Notes: generated from the letters alone by a model not told the origin. 64,000 nt of DNA from Anaerolineaceae bacterium (GCA_011620555.1 WOYY01000061.1:1-64000), one strand, 5' to 3'. Shown: positions 43,163 through 52,086, numbered from the stretch's first letter. Numbers and translations are program-made.

Positions 43163-44179
43163 ATGACATTAGAGAACCTGCAATCCCTCCTCCTTCCCCA
43201 AATTGAAACCTCACTCATAGACTTCTTCAACTCGCTCGATTTCGGCGCCAGCCCTGAACTGGGGCAAATACTCCGCTATCACATGGGCTGGGAAGCGGAT
43301 GCATCCGGCAACATGCCCAGAGGCAAACGTCTGCGCCCCTTGATCACATTGCTTGCCACCGGTGGGTTCAACGAATATCCCCCCGCATCCATGCCCGCTG
43401 CGATTGCTGTGGAATTGCTGCACAATTTCACGCTGATCCATGATGACATCGAAGACCAATCCCCCCTGAGGCATGGCCGCCCGACCCTCTGGCAGCGCTA
43501 TGGGACCGCCCAGGCGGTCAACGCCGGGGATGCCCTCTTCAGCATCGCCCAACTCAGTATGCTGAACCTCGCCGAGACCAGCAGCCAGGTGGTGGTCCTG
43601 GATGCGCTCCAGGAATTTAACCGTTCTTACCTCCATCTGGCCCAGGGACAATACCTGGACATTTCATTTGAAGATAAAACGGATGTGGCCGTATCCACCT
43701 ACCTGGAGATGGTTGCCGGCAAAACCGGCGCTCTGATCGCCCTCGCGGCAAGCCTTGGCGCGCGAATCACCGGTCAAACGCTGACGGAGTATCATAAACT
43801 GGCTGAATATGGGCATTATCTTGGCCTGGCATTCCAGATTCAGGATGATATTCTGGGGATCTGGGGGGACCCAAAAATCACGGGCAAATCAGCGGCGAGT
43901 GACATCCTGACCCGCAAGAAGTCCCTCCCCAACCTCATCGGCTTAGCCGAATGCCCTGAGTTCCGGAGTCTCTGGAAAAAAGAAACGCTTGCGGATGAAG
44001 AAGTATTGAAAATGGCAAACCTATTGGAAAATTGCGGCGTCCGGGAAAAGGTGAATCAGCAATCTGAAGAGCTGACCCAGTTGTCGCTTCAATCCCTCGA
44101 AACTGTTTTCCCCAAAAAGAACGATTACAGCGCCGCGCTATCCGAATTGGCCGGGTCTTTGCTCAGCCGGGATTACTGA
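43163..44179 (+). CDS. Polyprenyl (geranylgeranyl-type) diphosphate synthase
   Basis: A 338-residue trans-isoprenyl diphosphate synthase that condenses IPP with allylic diphosphates. The first Asp-rich motif is L-I-H-D-D-I-E-D, the second is F-Q-I-Q-D-D-I-L-G. G-K-R-L-R-P-L and G-Q-Y-L-D-I-S-F are further markers. Product length depends on residues before the first Asp motif and cannot be settled here. ATG 43163 follows a CCGGAA stretch; the longer frame from 43085 overlaps fni. Confidence 0.9.
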   Translation: MTLENLQSLLLPQIETSLIDFFNSLDFGASPELGQILRYHMGWEADASGNMPRGKRLRPLITLLATGGFNEYPPASMPAAIAVELLHNFTLIHDDIEDQSPLRHGRPTLWQRYGTAQAVNAGDALFSIAQLSMLNLAETSSQVVVLDALQEFNRSYLHLAQGQYLDISFEDKTDVAVSTYLEMVAGKTGALIALAASLGARITGQTLTEYHKLAEYGHYLGLAFQIQDDILGIWGDPKITGKSAASDILTRKKSLPNLIGLAECPEFRSLWKKETLADEEVLKMANLLENCGVREKVNQQSEELTQLSLQSLETVFPKKNDYSAALSELAGSLLSRDY

Positions 44180-44185
44180 GCAGGT

Positions 44186-45511
44186 TCAAACCGGCTGTTC
44201 GACCACCTCACGCCGGATTTTGCGGCTGCGAAACCAGAGCCAGACCGCTTGAATGAGGTGCGCCGCTGTAAAAGCGACCGCCGCCACATATACCCCTTTG
44301 AAAGTCTGTACCACAACGCCCCCAATCAGGACAGTCACCATCCCGATCAGAAAAGCCACCACAGCCTCGGCCACCCCGCCCGTCGTGGAACGCTGAACCA
44401 GGAAGCCCTGATAATAGCTGATGTACACACTCAGCGCTCCCAAAGGGATCGCCAGAATAAGAGCAACCCTGCCGGATTCGATGAGTCCCGGCAGCAGCGC
44501 CGCAACGAATTGAAGCCAAAGCCTCGAAAGCGGAGTCAAAACAAAAAGCAGGATGACAGCTGTTGTTCCCAGGGCGATATTCCGGGCAAAGCGCTTCAAG
44601 GCCTGAACCGAATCCCGCTCCTCCAAAAGGGCAACCATCACTTCGTTGTAGGCAACCCCTGGGCTGCGGAACATGAACAACAAGCCGGTAATCACCGACC
44701 ACACCGCCAGCGACTCCAGCGCATTCGGCATCCGCGAGATGGACGCGCTGACCAGGGGCTGCCAGAGCAGCCAGAGGGAAGAAGTCAGAGCCAGAGGCAA
44801 ATAAAAGGAAACGAAGCGCTTCAGCGTTAATGACTCGGGAACCTCTGGAGCGGCCTGGATCAACGGTCTGATCTTCCGCACCGCCAGGCCTGCATAAATT
44901 GCCTCAGCGGTCACGCCTAATCCCTGAGCAGTCCCCGCCAGGATCGGGCCGGGAATGGTTTTGACCAGATAGCCAACCGTCAGGACGATCGTCACTGTGA
45001 TCAAACGGACAAAAGTGGTTTGACCCACCATTTCGGAATGTCCCTGACGGATCATCGCCCCTTGCTGGAACCGCCGGAACGCGATCGCAAAGGTCCAGGG
45101 CGAGAGGTACAAAAACCCCTGGCGGGCAGGCTCGATGATCTCAGGGGGCGCTTTCAGCAGGACATTCGTAATGAAATCAAACATCGGCGTGAGCGCGATC
45201 AGGACATGCAGGGCCATCAAAGACCCGCCCATCCAAAGGGTGATCCGCCTGAGCTTGCGATAAGAATCCCAATCCCGGCTCAGAGCGGTTGAGGCCGCCA
45301 GCAGCATGATAACCGGCGCTTCAATAATCAACGCAATCGGATAAACCACGCCCCCATAGGCGGCCAGGCTGATCTCAGGATTAGCGAGACGAGCCACAAC
45401 GGCATTGATCGCCGGCAGTTCAAAGCTCATCAACATCCAGCTGACAACCAATGGCAGCCAGGTCTGGAAAATTTTATTGTGAGTAAGCGAGTTTTCCGTT
45501 TGTGCGTTCAT
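44186..45511 (-). CDS. MOP-superfamily membrane protein (MATE/ANKH-like)
   Basis: A 441-residue integral membrane protein with about twelve hydrophobic helices and short loops, the size and layout of MOP-superfamily flippases and transporters. The segment A-N-P-E-I-S-L-A-A-Y-G-G near residue 42 resembles MATE/ANK-type proteins. No substrate can be inferred. The 3' end lies six bases from the stop of the polyprenyl synthase gene (convergent). The start has only a weak ribosome binding site. Confidence 0.65.
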   Translation of the reverse strand: MNAQTENSLTHNKIFQTWLPLVVSWMLMSFELPAINAVVARLANPEISLAAYGGVVYPIALIIEAPVIMLLAASTALSRDWDSYRKLRRITLWMGGSLMALHVLIALTPMFDFITNVLLKAPPEIIEPARQGFLYLSPWTFAIAFRRFQQGAMIRQGHSEMVGQTTFVRLITVTIVLTVGYLVKTIPGPILAGTAQGLGVTAEAIYAGLAVRKIRPLIQAAPEVPESLTLKRFVSFYLPLALTSSLWLLWQPLVSASISRMPNALESLAVWSVITGLLFMFRSPGVAYNEVMVALLEERDSVQALKRFARNIALGTTAVILLFVLTPLSRLWLQFVAALLPGLIESGRVALILAIPLGALSVYISYYQGFLVQRSTTGGVAEAVVAFLIGMVTVLIGGVVVQTFKGVYVAAVAFTAAHLIQAVWLWFRSRKIRREVVEQPV

Positions 45512-45623
45512 AAATTTGCAAAGATTGTCCAGACCGGAAGATTGACTGCTGCCATTCCGGATTAATAATGTTGAGCAATGGATATTTCAAATTCAAAAAG
45601 GGGTTTTGTCAGAAACCGTTTTG

Positions 45624-46808
45624 CTACCTGGGTTTCAACTTCTCCAAAACCGCCACCGCACCGTTCGCCATCACGGCCACAGCGGTGGGCAGGCAAGCTT
45701 CATCCACATTGAACCGGGGATGGTGGTGCCCAAAATCCAGGCCCTTGGCCGAGTTTGACGAGCCTACCAGCAGGTAACATCCCGGGATATCCTGGGTCAT
45801 ATAAGAGAAATCCTCGGACCCCATGGTCTGATAGTCCTGAGCCACCTCCGCTGCCGGCTGGAGGCTCTGCACGATATCAGCCATCAGGTCCGCCAATTCG
45901 GGGTCATTGACCACCGGATAAGTGACCTGCGCGATTTCGATATTCACCTGGCAATCCATCGCCCTGGCAACGCTCTCAACGATCTCCCGGAACCGTTTTT
46001 CGACAACGTCATATACTGATTTCTTGAAGGTGCGGATCGTGCCATCAAAGACCACGTCCTGAGGGATCACATTGAAGGCTGTTCCCGAGTGCAATGTCCC
46101 AACGGTGACCACGGCCGAATCCAAAGGGCTGACGTTCCGGGACACGATGCTCTGCAATGCCGTAATGATCTGCGCCGCGGCAACAACAGGATCAATGCTG
46201 AGCTGCGGGATCGCGCCATGCCCTCCCTGGCCCCTAACCTTCACCCGGAAGGTGTGCGCCCCTGCCATCATCGGCCCTTTCGTGAGGCCATACCAACCGA
46301 CAGGCTTCTCATTCCAGACATGCATCGCCAGGGCAAAATCCGGTTTCGGTTGGGTCAGGACTCCTTCCCTGACCATCCGTTCCGCCCCGCCATCGCCCTC
46401 TTCGGCGGGCTGGAACACGAACTTGACCGTTCCCGGCAGCGTCCCGCGCATCCCGGCAAGGATCTTCGCCACACTTAACCCCACCGCGATGTGGTTGTCA
46501 TGCCCGCAGGCATGCATCTTTCCCGGAACCTCGGAGGCAAAGTCGATCTCATTTTCTTCCTGGATCGGCAGCGCGTCCATATCAAACCGCAGCAACACGA
46601 CGGGCGAGGCTTTGGCACCCTTCAACAGGCCCACGACACCCGTCTTCCCCACACCAGTCGTCACTTCCAGGCCCAAATCCGCCAGTGTATCCGCAACGAT
46701 CTTCGCCGTCCGCACTTCTTCAAAGCCAAGCTCTGGGTGCCGGTGGAAATCGCGCCGCAGTTCAACGGTATAGGCTTTGATCTGATCGGCCTGATCCAAG
46801 AAGTTCAT
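45624..46808 (-). CDS. M20 family metallopeptidase/amidohydrolase
   Basis: A 394-residue di-metal hydrolase of the hippurate hydrolase/N-acyl-amino acid deacylase group. Metal-binding and catalytic motifs: L-R-R-D-F-H-R-H-P-E-L-G-F near the N terminus, R-F-D-M-D-A-L-P, M-H-A-C-G-H-D with the bridging residues, and F-Q-P-A-E-E-G-D-G-G with the catalytic Glu. The dimerisation domain spans about residues 185-300. It likely hydrolyses N-acylated amino acids or peptides. The start overlaps the PIG-L gene by four bases, so the two are coupled. Confidence 0.9.
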   Translation of the reverse strand: MNFLDQADQIKAYTVELRRDFHRHPELGFEEVRTAKIVADTLADLGLEVTTGVGKTGVVGLLKGAKASPVVLLRFDMDALPIQEENEIDFASEVPGKMHACGHDNHIAVGLSVAKILAGMRGTLPGTVKFVFQPAEEGDGGAERMVREGVLTQPKPDFALAMHVWNEKPVGWYGLTKGPMMAGAHTFRVKVRGQGGHGAIPQLSIDPVVAAAQIITALQSIVSRNVSPLDSAVVTVGTLHSGTAFNVIPQDVVFDGTIRTFKKSVYDVVEKRFREIVESVARAMDCQVNIEIAQVTYPVVNDPELADLMADIVQSLQPAAEVAQDYQTMGSEDFSYMTQDIPGCYLLVGSSNSAKGLDFGHHHPRFNVDEACLPTAVAVMANGAVAVLEKLKPR

Positions 46809-47530
46809 GCTTCAGCCCTCCTGAATTTGATCCTGCGAAAGACCTCTTCCAGTTTGGGTTGCTCTGCTTCCTCCTCCACCCGGCCCCGCATCCGTTTCTC
46901 AAATTCAACTGGATCGCCAATCTGAGAGGCATGGTGTTTCAGCGCCTCCAACTTAATGGACATGAATTCCGTCACATCGAGCGTGACATCGGGCTGGTTC
47001 GTCAGGCTCATCCAGACTTCTTCCACCTCGTGCGGAGGATAGCCCTCATCTATCAATTCCGTGAAAAAGAAAGGGTTGCCCGCCGCGGGAAAAACCGCAT
47101 CCACAACGACCTGGCCGGCATAACGGTGATCGGGATGGTTAATGTATTGAGCGCTGGGAAAAATATTGGTCGGGTCACAGGTCACCAGGATCTGGGGACG
47201 GTATTTGCGGATATAACGGACCACTTTCTTGCGCATTTCCAGGTCTGGAACGAGATAGCCATCCTCGTAATCCATAAAATCCACAGAAGACACGCCCAGG
47301 TAGTCACAGGCCGCTTGCTGCTCTTTGATCCGAATGCTGGAAATGTCCCTGGCCGTCAGGGTCACATCCTTGGCCCCTTTATCTCCCTGGGTCAGCAGAA
47401 CATATCGGACTGTATGCCCCGCCGCAATCCAGCGGGCAATCGTGCCGCCGAGGAAAAATTCCGGATCATCGGGATGCGCTAAAACGACGAGGATCTCTTT
47501 TTTTGAATCCCAACCTTCAACATAATCCAT
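46805..47530 (-). CDS. PIG-L family deacetylase (LmbE-like)
   Basis: A 241-residue zinc-dependent N-deacetylase. The A-H-P-D-D-P-E-F-F-L-G-G motif near residue 19 supplies the first zinc ligands and the catalytic Asp, and N-H-P-D-H-R-Y supplies the distal His. Known members deacetylate GlcNAc-type glycoconjugates, including steps of mycothiol and bacillithiol synthesis. The substrate here is unknown. It lies 26 bases after ricT and overlaps the M20 gene. Confidence 0.88.
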   Translation of the reverse strand: MDYVEGWDSKKEILVVLAHPDDPEFFLGGTIARWIAAGHTVRYVLLTQGDKGAKDVTLTARDISSIRIKEQQAACDYLGVSSVDFMDYEDGYLVPDLEMRKKVVRYIRKYRPQILVTCDPTNIFPSAQYINHPDHRYAGQVVVDAVFPAAGNPFFFTELIDEGYPPHEVEEVWMSLTNQPDVTLDVTEFMSIKLEALKHHASQIGDPVEFEKRMRGRVEEEAEQPKLEEVFRRIKFRRAEA

Positions 47531-47556
47531 GGTTAATGATGTCCTTAGTGTCGGAG

Positions 47557-48606
47557 TTACGTTTTCTTTTGGTGACTATTGCTGTTATTGTTTGTGTTGT
47601 TCTTATTGCCGGAATGTTTGGATCGCCGTCCCCGCCGCTGATTGGAATTCCTGCTCTTGGAATTGGAATTCCCTTGGTTATTGGTCTGAGAACGCTCGAC
47701 CTTTTGGTCTTCCGGCCGGCTCAAAAGGACATCTTTGGGAGCCTCAACAACTTCCAATGGTTCAACTTCCTCACCCCGGGAAATCTTCTCAGCCCGATCC
47801 AGCTCATCCTTGGTGAATTGACGGGGGCCAATATCAGGAATATCCACAATCACCGTCTGCCGCAGAGGGAGGATTTGGATCACGCGCCCTTCGCCCATCG
47901 GGGTCGGGACTCGCTTCTTCCGCTTGGGCAGGGTCTTGATCGCCTCGACATATTGGTCATACTCATAACTGAGGCAGCAGCGCAGACGGCCGCACATCCC
48001 CGTGATTTCCGTGGGGGTCAGGGAGATATCCTGAGTCTTGGCCATCCGGATGGAAATAGATGAGAACTCCCTCAGGAATTTGGAACAGCAGCGCTTCTCC
48101 AGCCCGCAGGCGCCCATCCCCTGGATCATTTTCGCGGCATCGCGCGGGCCGATCTGGCGGATCTCTAGATGGACGTCTTTGACCATCTTTTGAATGTCCT
48201 GGTGCAAGCGCTTGAGATTGTAATGAACCGAGTTCTCACTGTTGAGCGTGACGAACAGTTGCTGCCCATCCAAAGAGAATTCAATCGAAATGATCTTAAC
48301 CCCGCTCATATCGTTCTCATTGAGATGGGTCCGAATCGCCTCGCGAAGTTCATCTTCCCGGATCGCCAGCGCCTTCCGCTGCATCAGGTCTTTGGCAGTT
48401 GCAGGGCGCTCAACGGGTTTGAAGGTTGCCAATTCCAGCTCATCTACATCCAGGTTCACCTGGGTGGTGGTGGCCAGTTGGGTTCCCCGGCTGGTGCGAA
48501 CGACGACAGGATCGCCCGGCTTGACATCCGGGAAATTGGACGCGTCGAAATAGTAATTTTTTCCTACTGCTTCGAATTGAACACCGATAATGTTTGTTTG
48601 AGTCAT
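47557..48606 (-). CDS. ricT: PSP1 domain protein (RicT/YaaT-like) with Asn-rich tail
   Basis: A 349-residue protein. Residues about 1-250 are the PSP1 domain with the Cys-rich element I-Q-G-M-G-A-C-G-L-E-K-R-C-C-S-K-F and M-C-G-R-L-R-C-C-L-S-Y-E-Y. In Bacillus, RicT works with RicA and RicF as an iron-sulfur-containing partner of RNase Y in mRNA maturation. The last 50 residues are a low-complexity tail of Asn, Ser, Arg and Lys, probably disordered and RNA-binding. ATG 48606 is chosen; the longer frame to 48627 adds seven residues. It follows mrp by 39 bases. Confidence 0.88.
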   Translation of the reverse strand: MTQTNIIGVQFEAVGKNYYFDASNFPDVKPGDPVVVRTSRGTQLATTTQVNLDVDELELATFKPVERPATAKDLMQRKALAIREDELREAIRTHLNENDMSGVKIISIEFSLDGQQLFVTLNSENSVHYNLKRLHQDIQKMVKDVHLEIRQIGPRDAAKMIQGMGACGLEKRCCSKFLREFSSISIRMAKTQDISLTPTEITGMCGRLRCCLSYEYDQYVEAIKTLPKRKKRVPTPMGEGRVIQILPLRQTVIVDIPDIGPRQFTKDELDRAEKISRGEEVEPLEVVEAPKDVLLSRPEDQKVERSQTNNQGNSNSKSRNSNQRRGRRSKHSGNKNNTNNNSNSHQKKT

Positions 48607-48645
48607 AAGCAAATTATAACATGCCACAAAATGGCAGGTCCAAGA

Positions 48646-49683
48646 TCAATCATAGACTTCCATACTCATCCGGGCGGCCACGTTTTGGGCCAGCGCAGTC
48701 AGCGCCAGGCCGCCGGGGGAGGTCGGGTCGGCGATGGTCACAGGTTGGCCCTCATCCCCGCCCAAGCGCACATTTTCATCAATCGGGAGGTTTGCCAGCA
48801 GCGGCGCGCCCGCCATCCGGGCCAGCTGCTCGCCGCCGCCTTCACCGAAGATCTTGCGCCGGCTGCCATCCGGCATCTCGTAGTAGCTCATGTTTTCCAC
48901 CACACCCAGGATCGGCACTTCCATCTTCTTGAACATGGCGACCGCCCGGGCGGCATCATCGAAAGAAACCTGCTGGGGCATGGTGACGATCACGCCGCCG
49001 CTCAGCGGGACGGTCTGCACCAGCGAAAGCTGCACATCACCGGTTCCCGGCGGCAGGTCCACGATCAGGTAGTCCAATTCGCCCCAGTCCACATCCATCA
49101 GGAACTGTTTGATCGCCGAATGCAACATGGGCCCGCGCCAGATCAGGGGCTGGCCCGAGCTGACCATAAAACCGATCGACATCACCTTGACGCCGTAAGC
49201 GACGGCGGGTTGGATCTTCATGCCTTTGGGCGTTGGCGGGAGGGCATCCACGCCCATCATGGTCGGGACGTTGGGACCGTAAATATCGGCATCCAGCAGC
49301 CCCACCTTGGCGCCAGCCTGCGCCAGAGCCACAGCCAGGTTCACAGCGACAGTGGACTTGCCCACGCCGCCCTTGCCGGAGCCGACCGCGATGATGTTCT
49401 TGATATCGAGTTCGGTGATTTTCTTATCCTCGGGCACCTTCGCGCCCATCGTGACCTTGACCGTCTCCACGCCATCCAGCGCCAGCACGGCCCTTTCAGC
49501 TTCCTTCTGGATCTGAGTCCGCAGAGGGCACGCAGGGGTCGTCAGTTCCAAGGTGAAAGCCACCGCCGAACCATCAATCTTGATATTCTTAATCATTCCC
49601 AAGCTCACCAGATCGCGGTGCAGTTCGGGGTCCTGAACCTGGCTGAGCGCAGCCAGGACATCTTTTTCGGTGAGACCTGCCAT
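48646..49683 (-). CDS. mrp: Mrp/ApbC-like iron-sulfur cluster carrier ATPase
   Basis: A 345-residue P-loop protein of the Mrp/NBP35 family. An N-terminal MIP18/DUF59 domain (about residues 1-85) precedes the ATPase domain. That domain has the deviant Walker A GSGKGGVGKST, L-L-D-A-D-I-Y-G-P-N-V-P and D-L-P-P-G-T-G-D-V. The usual C-x-x-C that bridges an Fe-S cluster between monomers is absent; the segment after E-N-M-S-Y reads Y-E-M-P-D-G. It is first in the mrp-ricT-PIG-L-M20 run. The likely role is Fe-S assembly or a related metal-cofactor task. Confidence 0.92.
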   Translation of the reverse strand: MAGLTEKDVLAALSQVQDPELHRDLVSLGMIKNIKIDGSAVAFTLELTTPACPLRTQIQKEAERAVLALDGVETVKVTMGAKVPEDKKITELDIKNIIAVGSGKGGVGKSTVAVNLAVALAQAGAKVGLLDADIYGPNVPTMMGVDALPPTPKGMKIQPAVAYGVKVMSIGFMVSSGQPLIWRGPMLHSAIKQFLMDVDWGELDYLIVDLPPGTGDVQLSLVQTVPLSGGVIVTMPQQVSFDDAARAVAMFKKMEVPILGVVENMSYYEMPDGSRRKIFGEGGGEQLARMAGAPLLANLPIDENVRLGGDEGQPVTIADPTSPGGLALTALAQNVAARMSMEVYD

Positions 49684-49945
49684 AGTAGCTGTATCCTTTC
49701 AGTTCGAACAAACGAAAACGGGGGCGCCATCACAAAGCACGCAGCCCCAGGGAGTCCACAATTCTGGGTCAATTTTACCCACTAACGCGAAAAATGACCA
49801 TGACCCGGGGATGGTATTCAGGGCAGACATAAAGTGGAGGCGGGTCTTCCTTTCCTCTCCAGATTACCTTTTTTAAAAATACAAGGGTGGGTCACTTGAA
49901 TGACCCACCCTGCTTTATTCATCCTTCCCCCGCTGGGGATATTTC
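49684..49945. other. Intergenic region between glmS and mrp
   Basis: No gene is seen in these 262 bases. The left part should hold the promoter of mrp. The right part holds the glmS terminator (listed separately). Confidence 0.45.
49885..49910 (-). terminator. Terminator of glmS
   Basis: A ten-base perfect stem, GGGTGGGTCA (49885-49894) with TGACCCACCC (49901-49910), has a six-base loop. On the minus strand a long T-rich run follows. It is 36 bases past the glmS stop. Confidence 0.88.
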
Positions 49946-51787
49946 CTACTCCACCGTCACGCTCTTCGCCAAATTCCGCGGCTGGTCCACGTCCAGGCCC
50001 CGCAGCGAGGCGATGTGATAGGCAAAAAGCTGCAGCGGGATGATCGTGATCACCGGGGAGAGCAGCCAGGGGACTTTCGGCACCCAAAGGATGTTCTCGG
50101 TCAGGTCCGGGATGCGGTTGTCGCCGTCGGTCGCCACCGCGATCACAGCCCCGCCCCGCGCCAGCGCCTGCTCGATCTGGCTGATCATCTTGTCATACCA
50201 GGGGTCATCCGGCGCCAGCGCCACCACGGGCATATCCCTGTCAATCAGGGCGATCGGGCCGTGTTTCATCTCGCCCGCCGGATAGCCCTCTGCATGGATA
50301 TACGAAATCTCTTTGAGTTTCAGCGCGCCCTCATAAGCGATGGGATTATTGATCCCCCGCCCCAGGTAGAGCATGTGCTCCATATTCATAAATTTGCGAG
50401 CCAGGGCTTTCACCTGCGGCTCCCGGCTCAAGCATTCGCCCACCAGCGCGGGCACGGCCATCAGGTCCTGCACCAGCCGGAAGCGTTCCCCGGCCTCCAG
50501 CGTGCCGCGCAGGTCGCCCAGGTAAACCGCCAGCAGGTAAAGGTCAATCAGCGGCGCAGTGAAGGCCTTGGTGGAGGCCACGCCGATCTCCGGCCCGGTC
50601 TGCATCGAGATGCAGCCATCCGCAATCCGCATCGCCTGCGAGCCGATCGCATTCACGATCGACCAGAGCCTGGCGCCCTTCTGCCGGCCTTCCTCCATCG
50701 CGGCCAGCGTATCAGCCGTCTCGCCGGACTGGCTGATCGCCAGCACGACGGTATCCTCATCCACCAGCGGGTCCGCATAGCGGAACTCGGAGGCGATGGC
50801 CACTTCCACCGGGATCCGGGCGATCCGTTCGATCAGGATCTTCCCGACCATCCCGGCGTGGGCCGCGGTGCCGCAGGCGGTGATGATGATGCGCTTGATC
50901 TTTTTGGCTTGTTCGGCATCCAAATTTAGCTCATGCAGGATCACCTTGCCCTCATCAAAATCCACCCGCCCGGCCAGCGTATCGGTCAGCGAGCGCACCT
51001 GCTCGTGGATCTCCTTCTGCATGAAGTGGCGATATTCGCCCTTTTCAGCCGCCACCGGGTCCCAAGAGATGGTCTGCACAGGCAGCTTCACCGGGTTGCC
51101 GTCCAAATCCGTCACCTCAACCGATTCCTTGGAGACGATCGCCATCTGGTGGGATTCGAGGAACATCACCCGGCGGGTGTGCTCAAGGATCGCCGGAAGG
51201 TCCGAGGCGACGAAATTTTCGCCCTCGCCCAGGCCGATCACCACGCCGCCGGCGTTGCCCATCCGGGCCGCCACGATCTTGTCCGGCTCACGAGAGGACA
51301 TCACTACGATCCCGTGCGCGCCCTTCAACCGGCGCAGAGTCTGGCGCACGGCTTCCGCAAGATTGGAACCCGCGGCATAAAATTTCTCAACAAGGTGGAC
51401 GATGGTCTCCGAATCGGTATCAGAATGGAACTCAGTACCCTCAGCCGCCAGCTCCTCCCGCAGGGCTAGATAATTTTCCACGATCCCGTTATGCACCACC
51501 ACAAACTCGCCGGTGCTGCCGATATGGGGATGAGCGTTGCGGGCGTTGGGTTCCCCGTGGGTGGCCCAGCGGGTGTGCCCGATGCCGATCTTGCCGTGCA
51601 GCGGGGTGTCATGCACCAAAGCTTCCAGGTGACTGAGCTTGCCAGCGTCTCGCCGGATCTCGATATGGCTGTTTTCCAAAACAGCCACGCCGGCCGAATC
51701 ATACCCCCGATACTCGAGGCGTTTCAGTCCTTTTAAAATAATGGGCGTTGAATCCTGCTCGCCGATATAGCCAACAATACCACACAT
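49946..51787 (-). CDS. glmS: Glutamine-fructose-6-phosphate aminotransferase
   Basis: A 613-residue enzyme that makes glucosamine-6-phosphate, the first step toward UDP-GlcNAc and peptidoglycan. The N-terminal glutaminase domain starts with the Cys nucleophile (M-C-G-I-V-G-Y-I-G) and includes G-H-T-R-W-A-T-H-G. Two SIS sugar-isomerase domains (about residues 285-430 and 460-600) bind the sugar phosphate, with S-Q-S-G-E-T-A-D-T-L-A in the first and H-G-P-I-A-L-I-D near the end. ATG 51787 gives the obligatory Met-Cys start after GGAG; the longer frame would hide the Cys. The leader holds a glmS ribozyme, so product feedback through glucosamine-6-phosphate is expected. Confidence 0.97.
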   Translation of the reverse strand: MCGIVGYIGEQDSTPIILKGLKRLEYRGYDSAGVAVLENSHIEIRRDAGKLSHLEALVHDTPLHGKIGIGHTRWATHGEPNARNAHPHIGSTGEFVVVHNGIVENYLALREELAAEGTEFHSDTDSETIVHLVEKFYAAGSNLAEAVRQTLRRLKGAHGIVVMSSREPDKIVAARMGNAGGVVIGLGEGENFVASDLPAILEHTRRVMFLESHQMAIVSKESVEVTDLDGNPVKLPVQTISWDPVAAEKGEYRHFMQKEIHEQVRSLTDTLAGRVDFDEGKVILHELNLDAEQAKKIKRIIITACGTAAHAGMVGKILIERIARIPVEVAIASEFRYADPLVDEDTVVLAISQSGETADTLAAMEEGRQKGARLWSIVNAIGSQAMRIADGCISMQTGPEIGVASTKAFTAPLIDLYLLAVYLGDLRGTLEAGERFRLVQDLMAVPALVGECLSREPQVKALARKFMNMEHMLYLGRGINNPIAYEGALKLKEISYIHAEGYPAGEMKHGPIALIDRDMPVVALAPDDPWYDKMISQIEQALARGGAVIAVATDGDNRIPDLTENILWVPKVPWLLSPVITIIPLQLFAYHIASLRGLDVDQPRNLAKSVTVE

Positions 51788-51869
51788 AGTTTTTCTCCAT
51801 GCTTCTAGGCGTGCTAGGCGTCCAGAGCAGGGGCCGCCATTCGGGGCCGTCTCTTGGGCGTGGCACTCG

Positions 51870-52023
51870 GTTGTGTTCGGTATGGGAATCAACTACTCTT
51901 GTAGCGGGAGGCATCCGCCGATCTCTCGATTTTCCGGCTGGTCTTTGCCAGCCGTTAACCCCGGCTTGCACCGGGGAACCTCCTTCCTCGTCACCAGCCC
52001 AATAAAAGGGCTGGCCTGGCGCT
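51870..52023 (-). ncRNA. glmS ribozyme (glucosamine-6-phosphate-responsive)
   Basis: On the minus strand the leader of glmS reads AGCGCC followed by a CCAGCCC/GGGCTGG hairpin (P1), then GACGAGG, a GGAGGTT segment, a CCCCGG/CCGGGG hairpin, a GGCTGG/CCAGCC hairpin, and the conserved core end ATCGGCGGATGCCTCCCG (minus strand, about 51905-51922). A CTAC/GTAG hairpin follows. These elements, in this order just upstream of glmS, match the known glmS ribozyme. Self-cleavage is expected 5' of the first G of GCGCC, between 52023 and 52022. Glucosamine-6-phosphate acts as the cofactor. The two hairpins between GACGAGG and the core replace the shorter P2-type loop of the Bacillus version. Confidence 0.92.
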
Positions 52024-52060
52024 TCTTATTCCCATGTCAAGGTGCTTCTCTTACCCTGAC

Positions 52061-52077
52061 CTGATTTGTGAAATCAG
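52061..52077 (-). promoter_or_regulatory. 5' leader hairpin ahead of the glmS ribozyme
   Basis: A seven-base perfect stem (52061-52067 with 52071-52077) with a three-base loop lies about 10 bases after the predicted transcription start and is not part of the ribozyme. It may protect the 5' end of the transcript. Confidence 0.45.
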
Positions 52078-52086
52078 ATGCCCCCC

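Noticed and set aside
48169..49785. 538-codon open frame on the plus strand
   Set aside because: It lies opposite mrp and part of ricT, both of which have clear motifs. The product is His-rich shadow sequence.
51820..51860. Short direct repeat (nine-base tandem near 51806-51823) and GGGGCC repeats in the glmS leader
   Set aside because: Considered as a protein binding site or a CRISPR-like repeat. There are only two copies of each, and they lie in a structured RNA leader.
51788..51892. Upstream extension of the glmS frame
   Set aside because: GlmS needs an N-terminal Cys right after the initiator Met. The extension lies in the RNA leader downstream of the ribozyme core.
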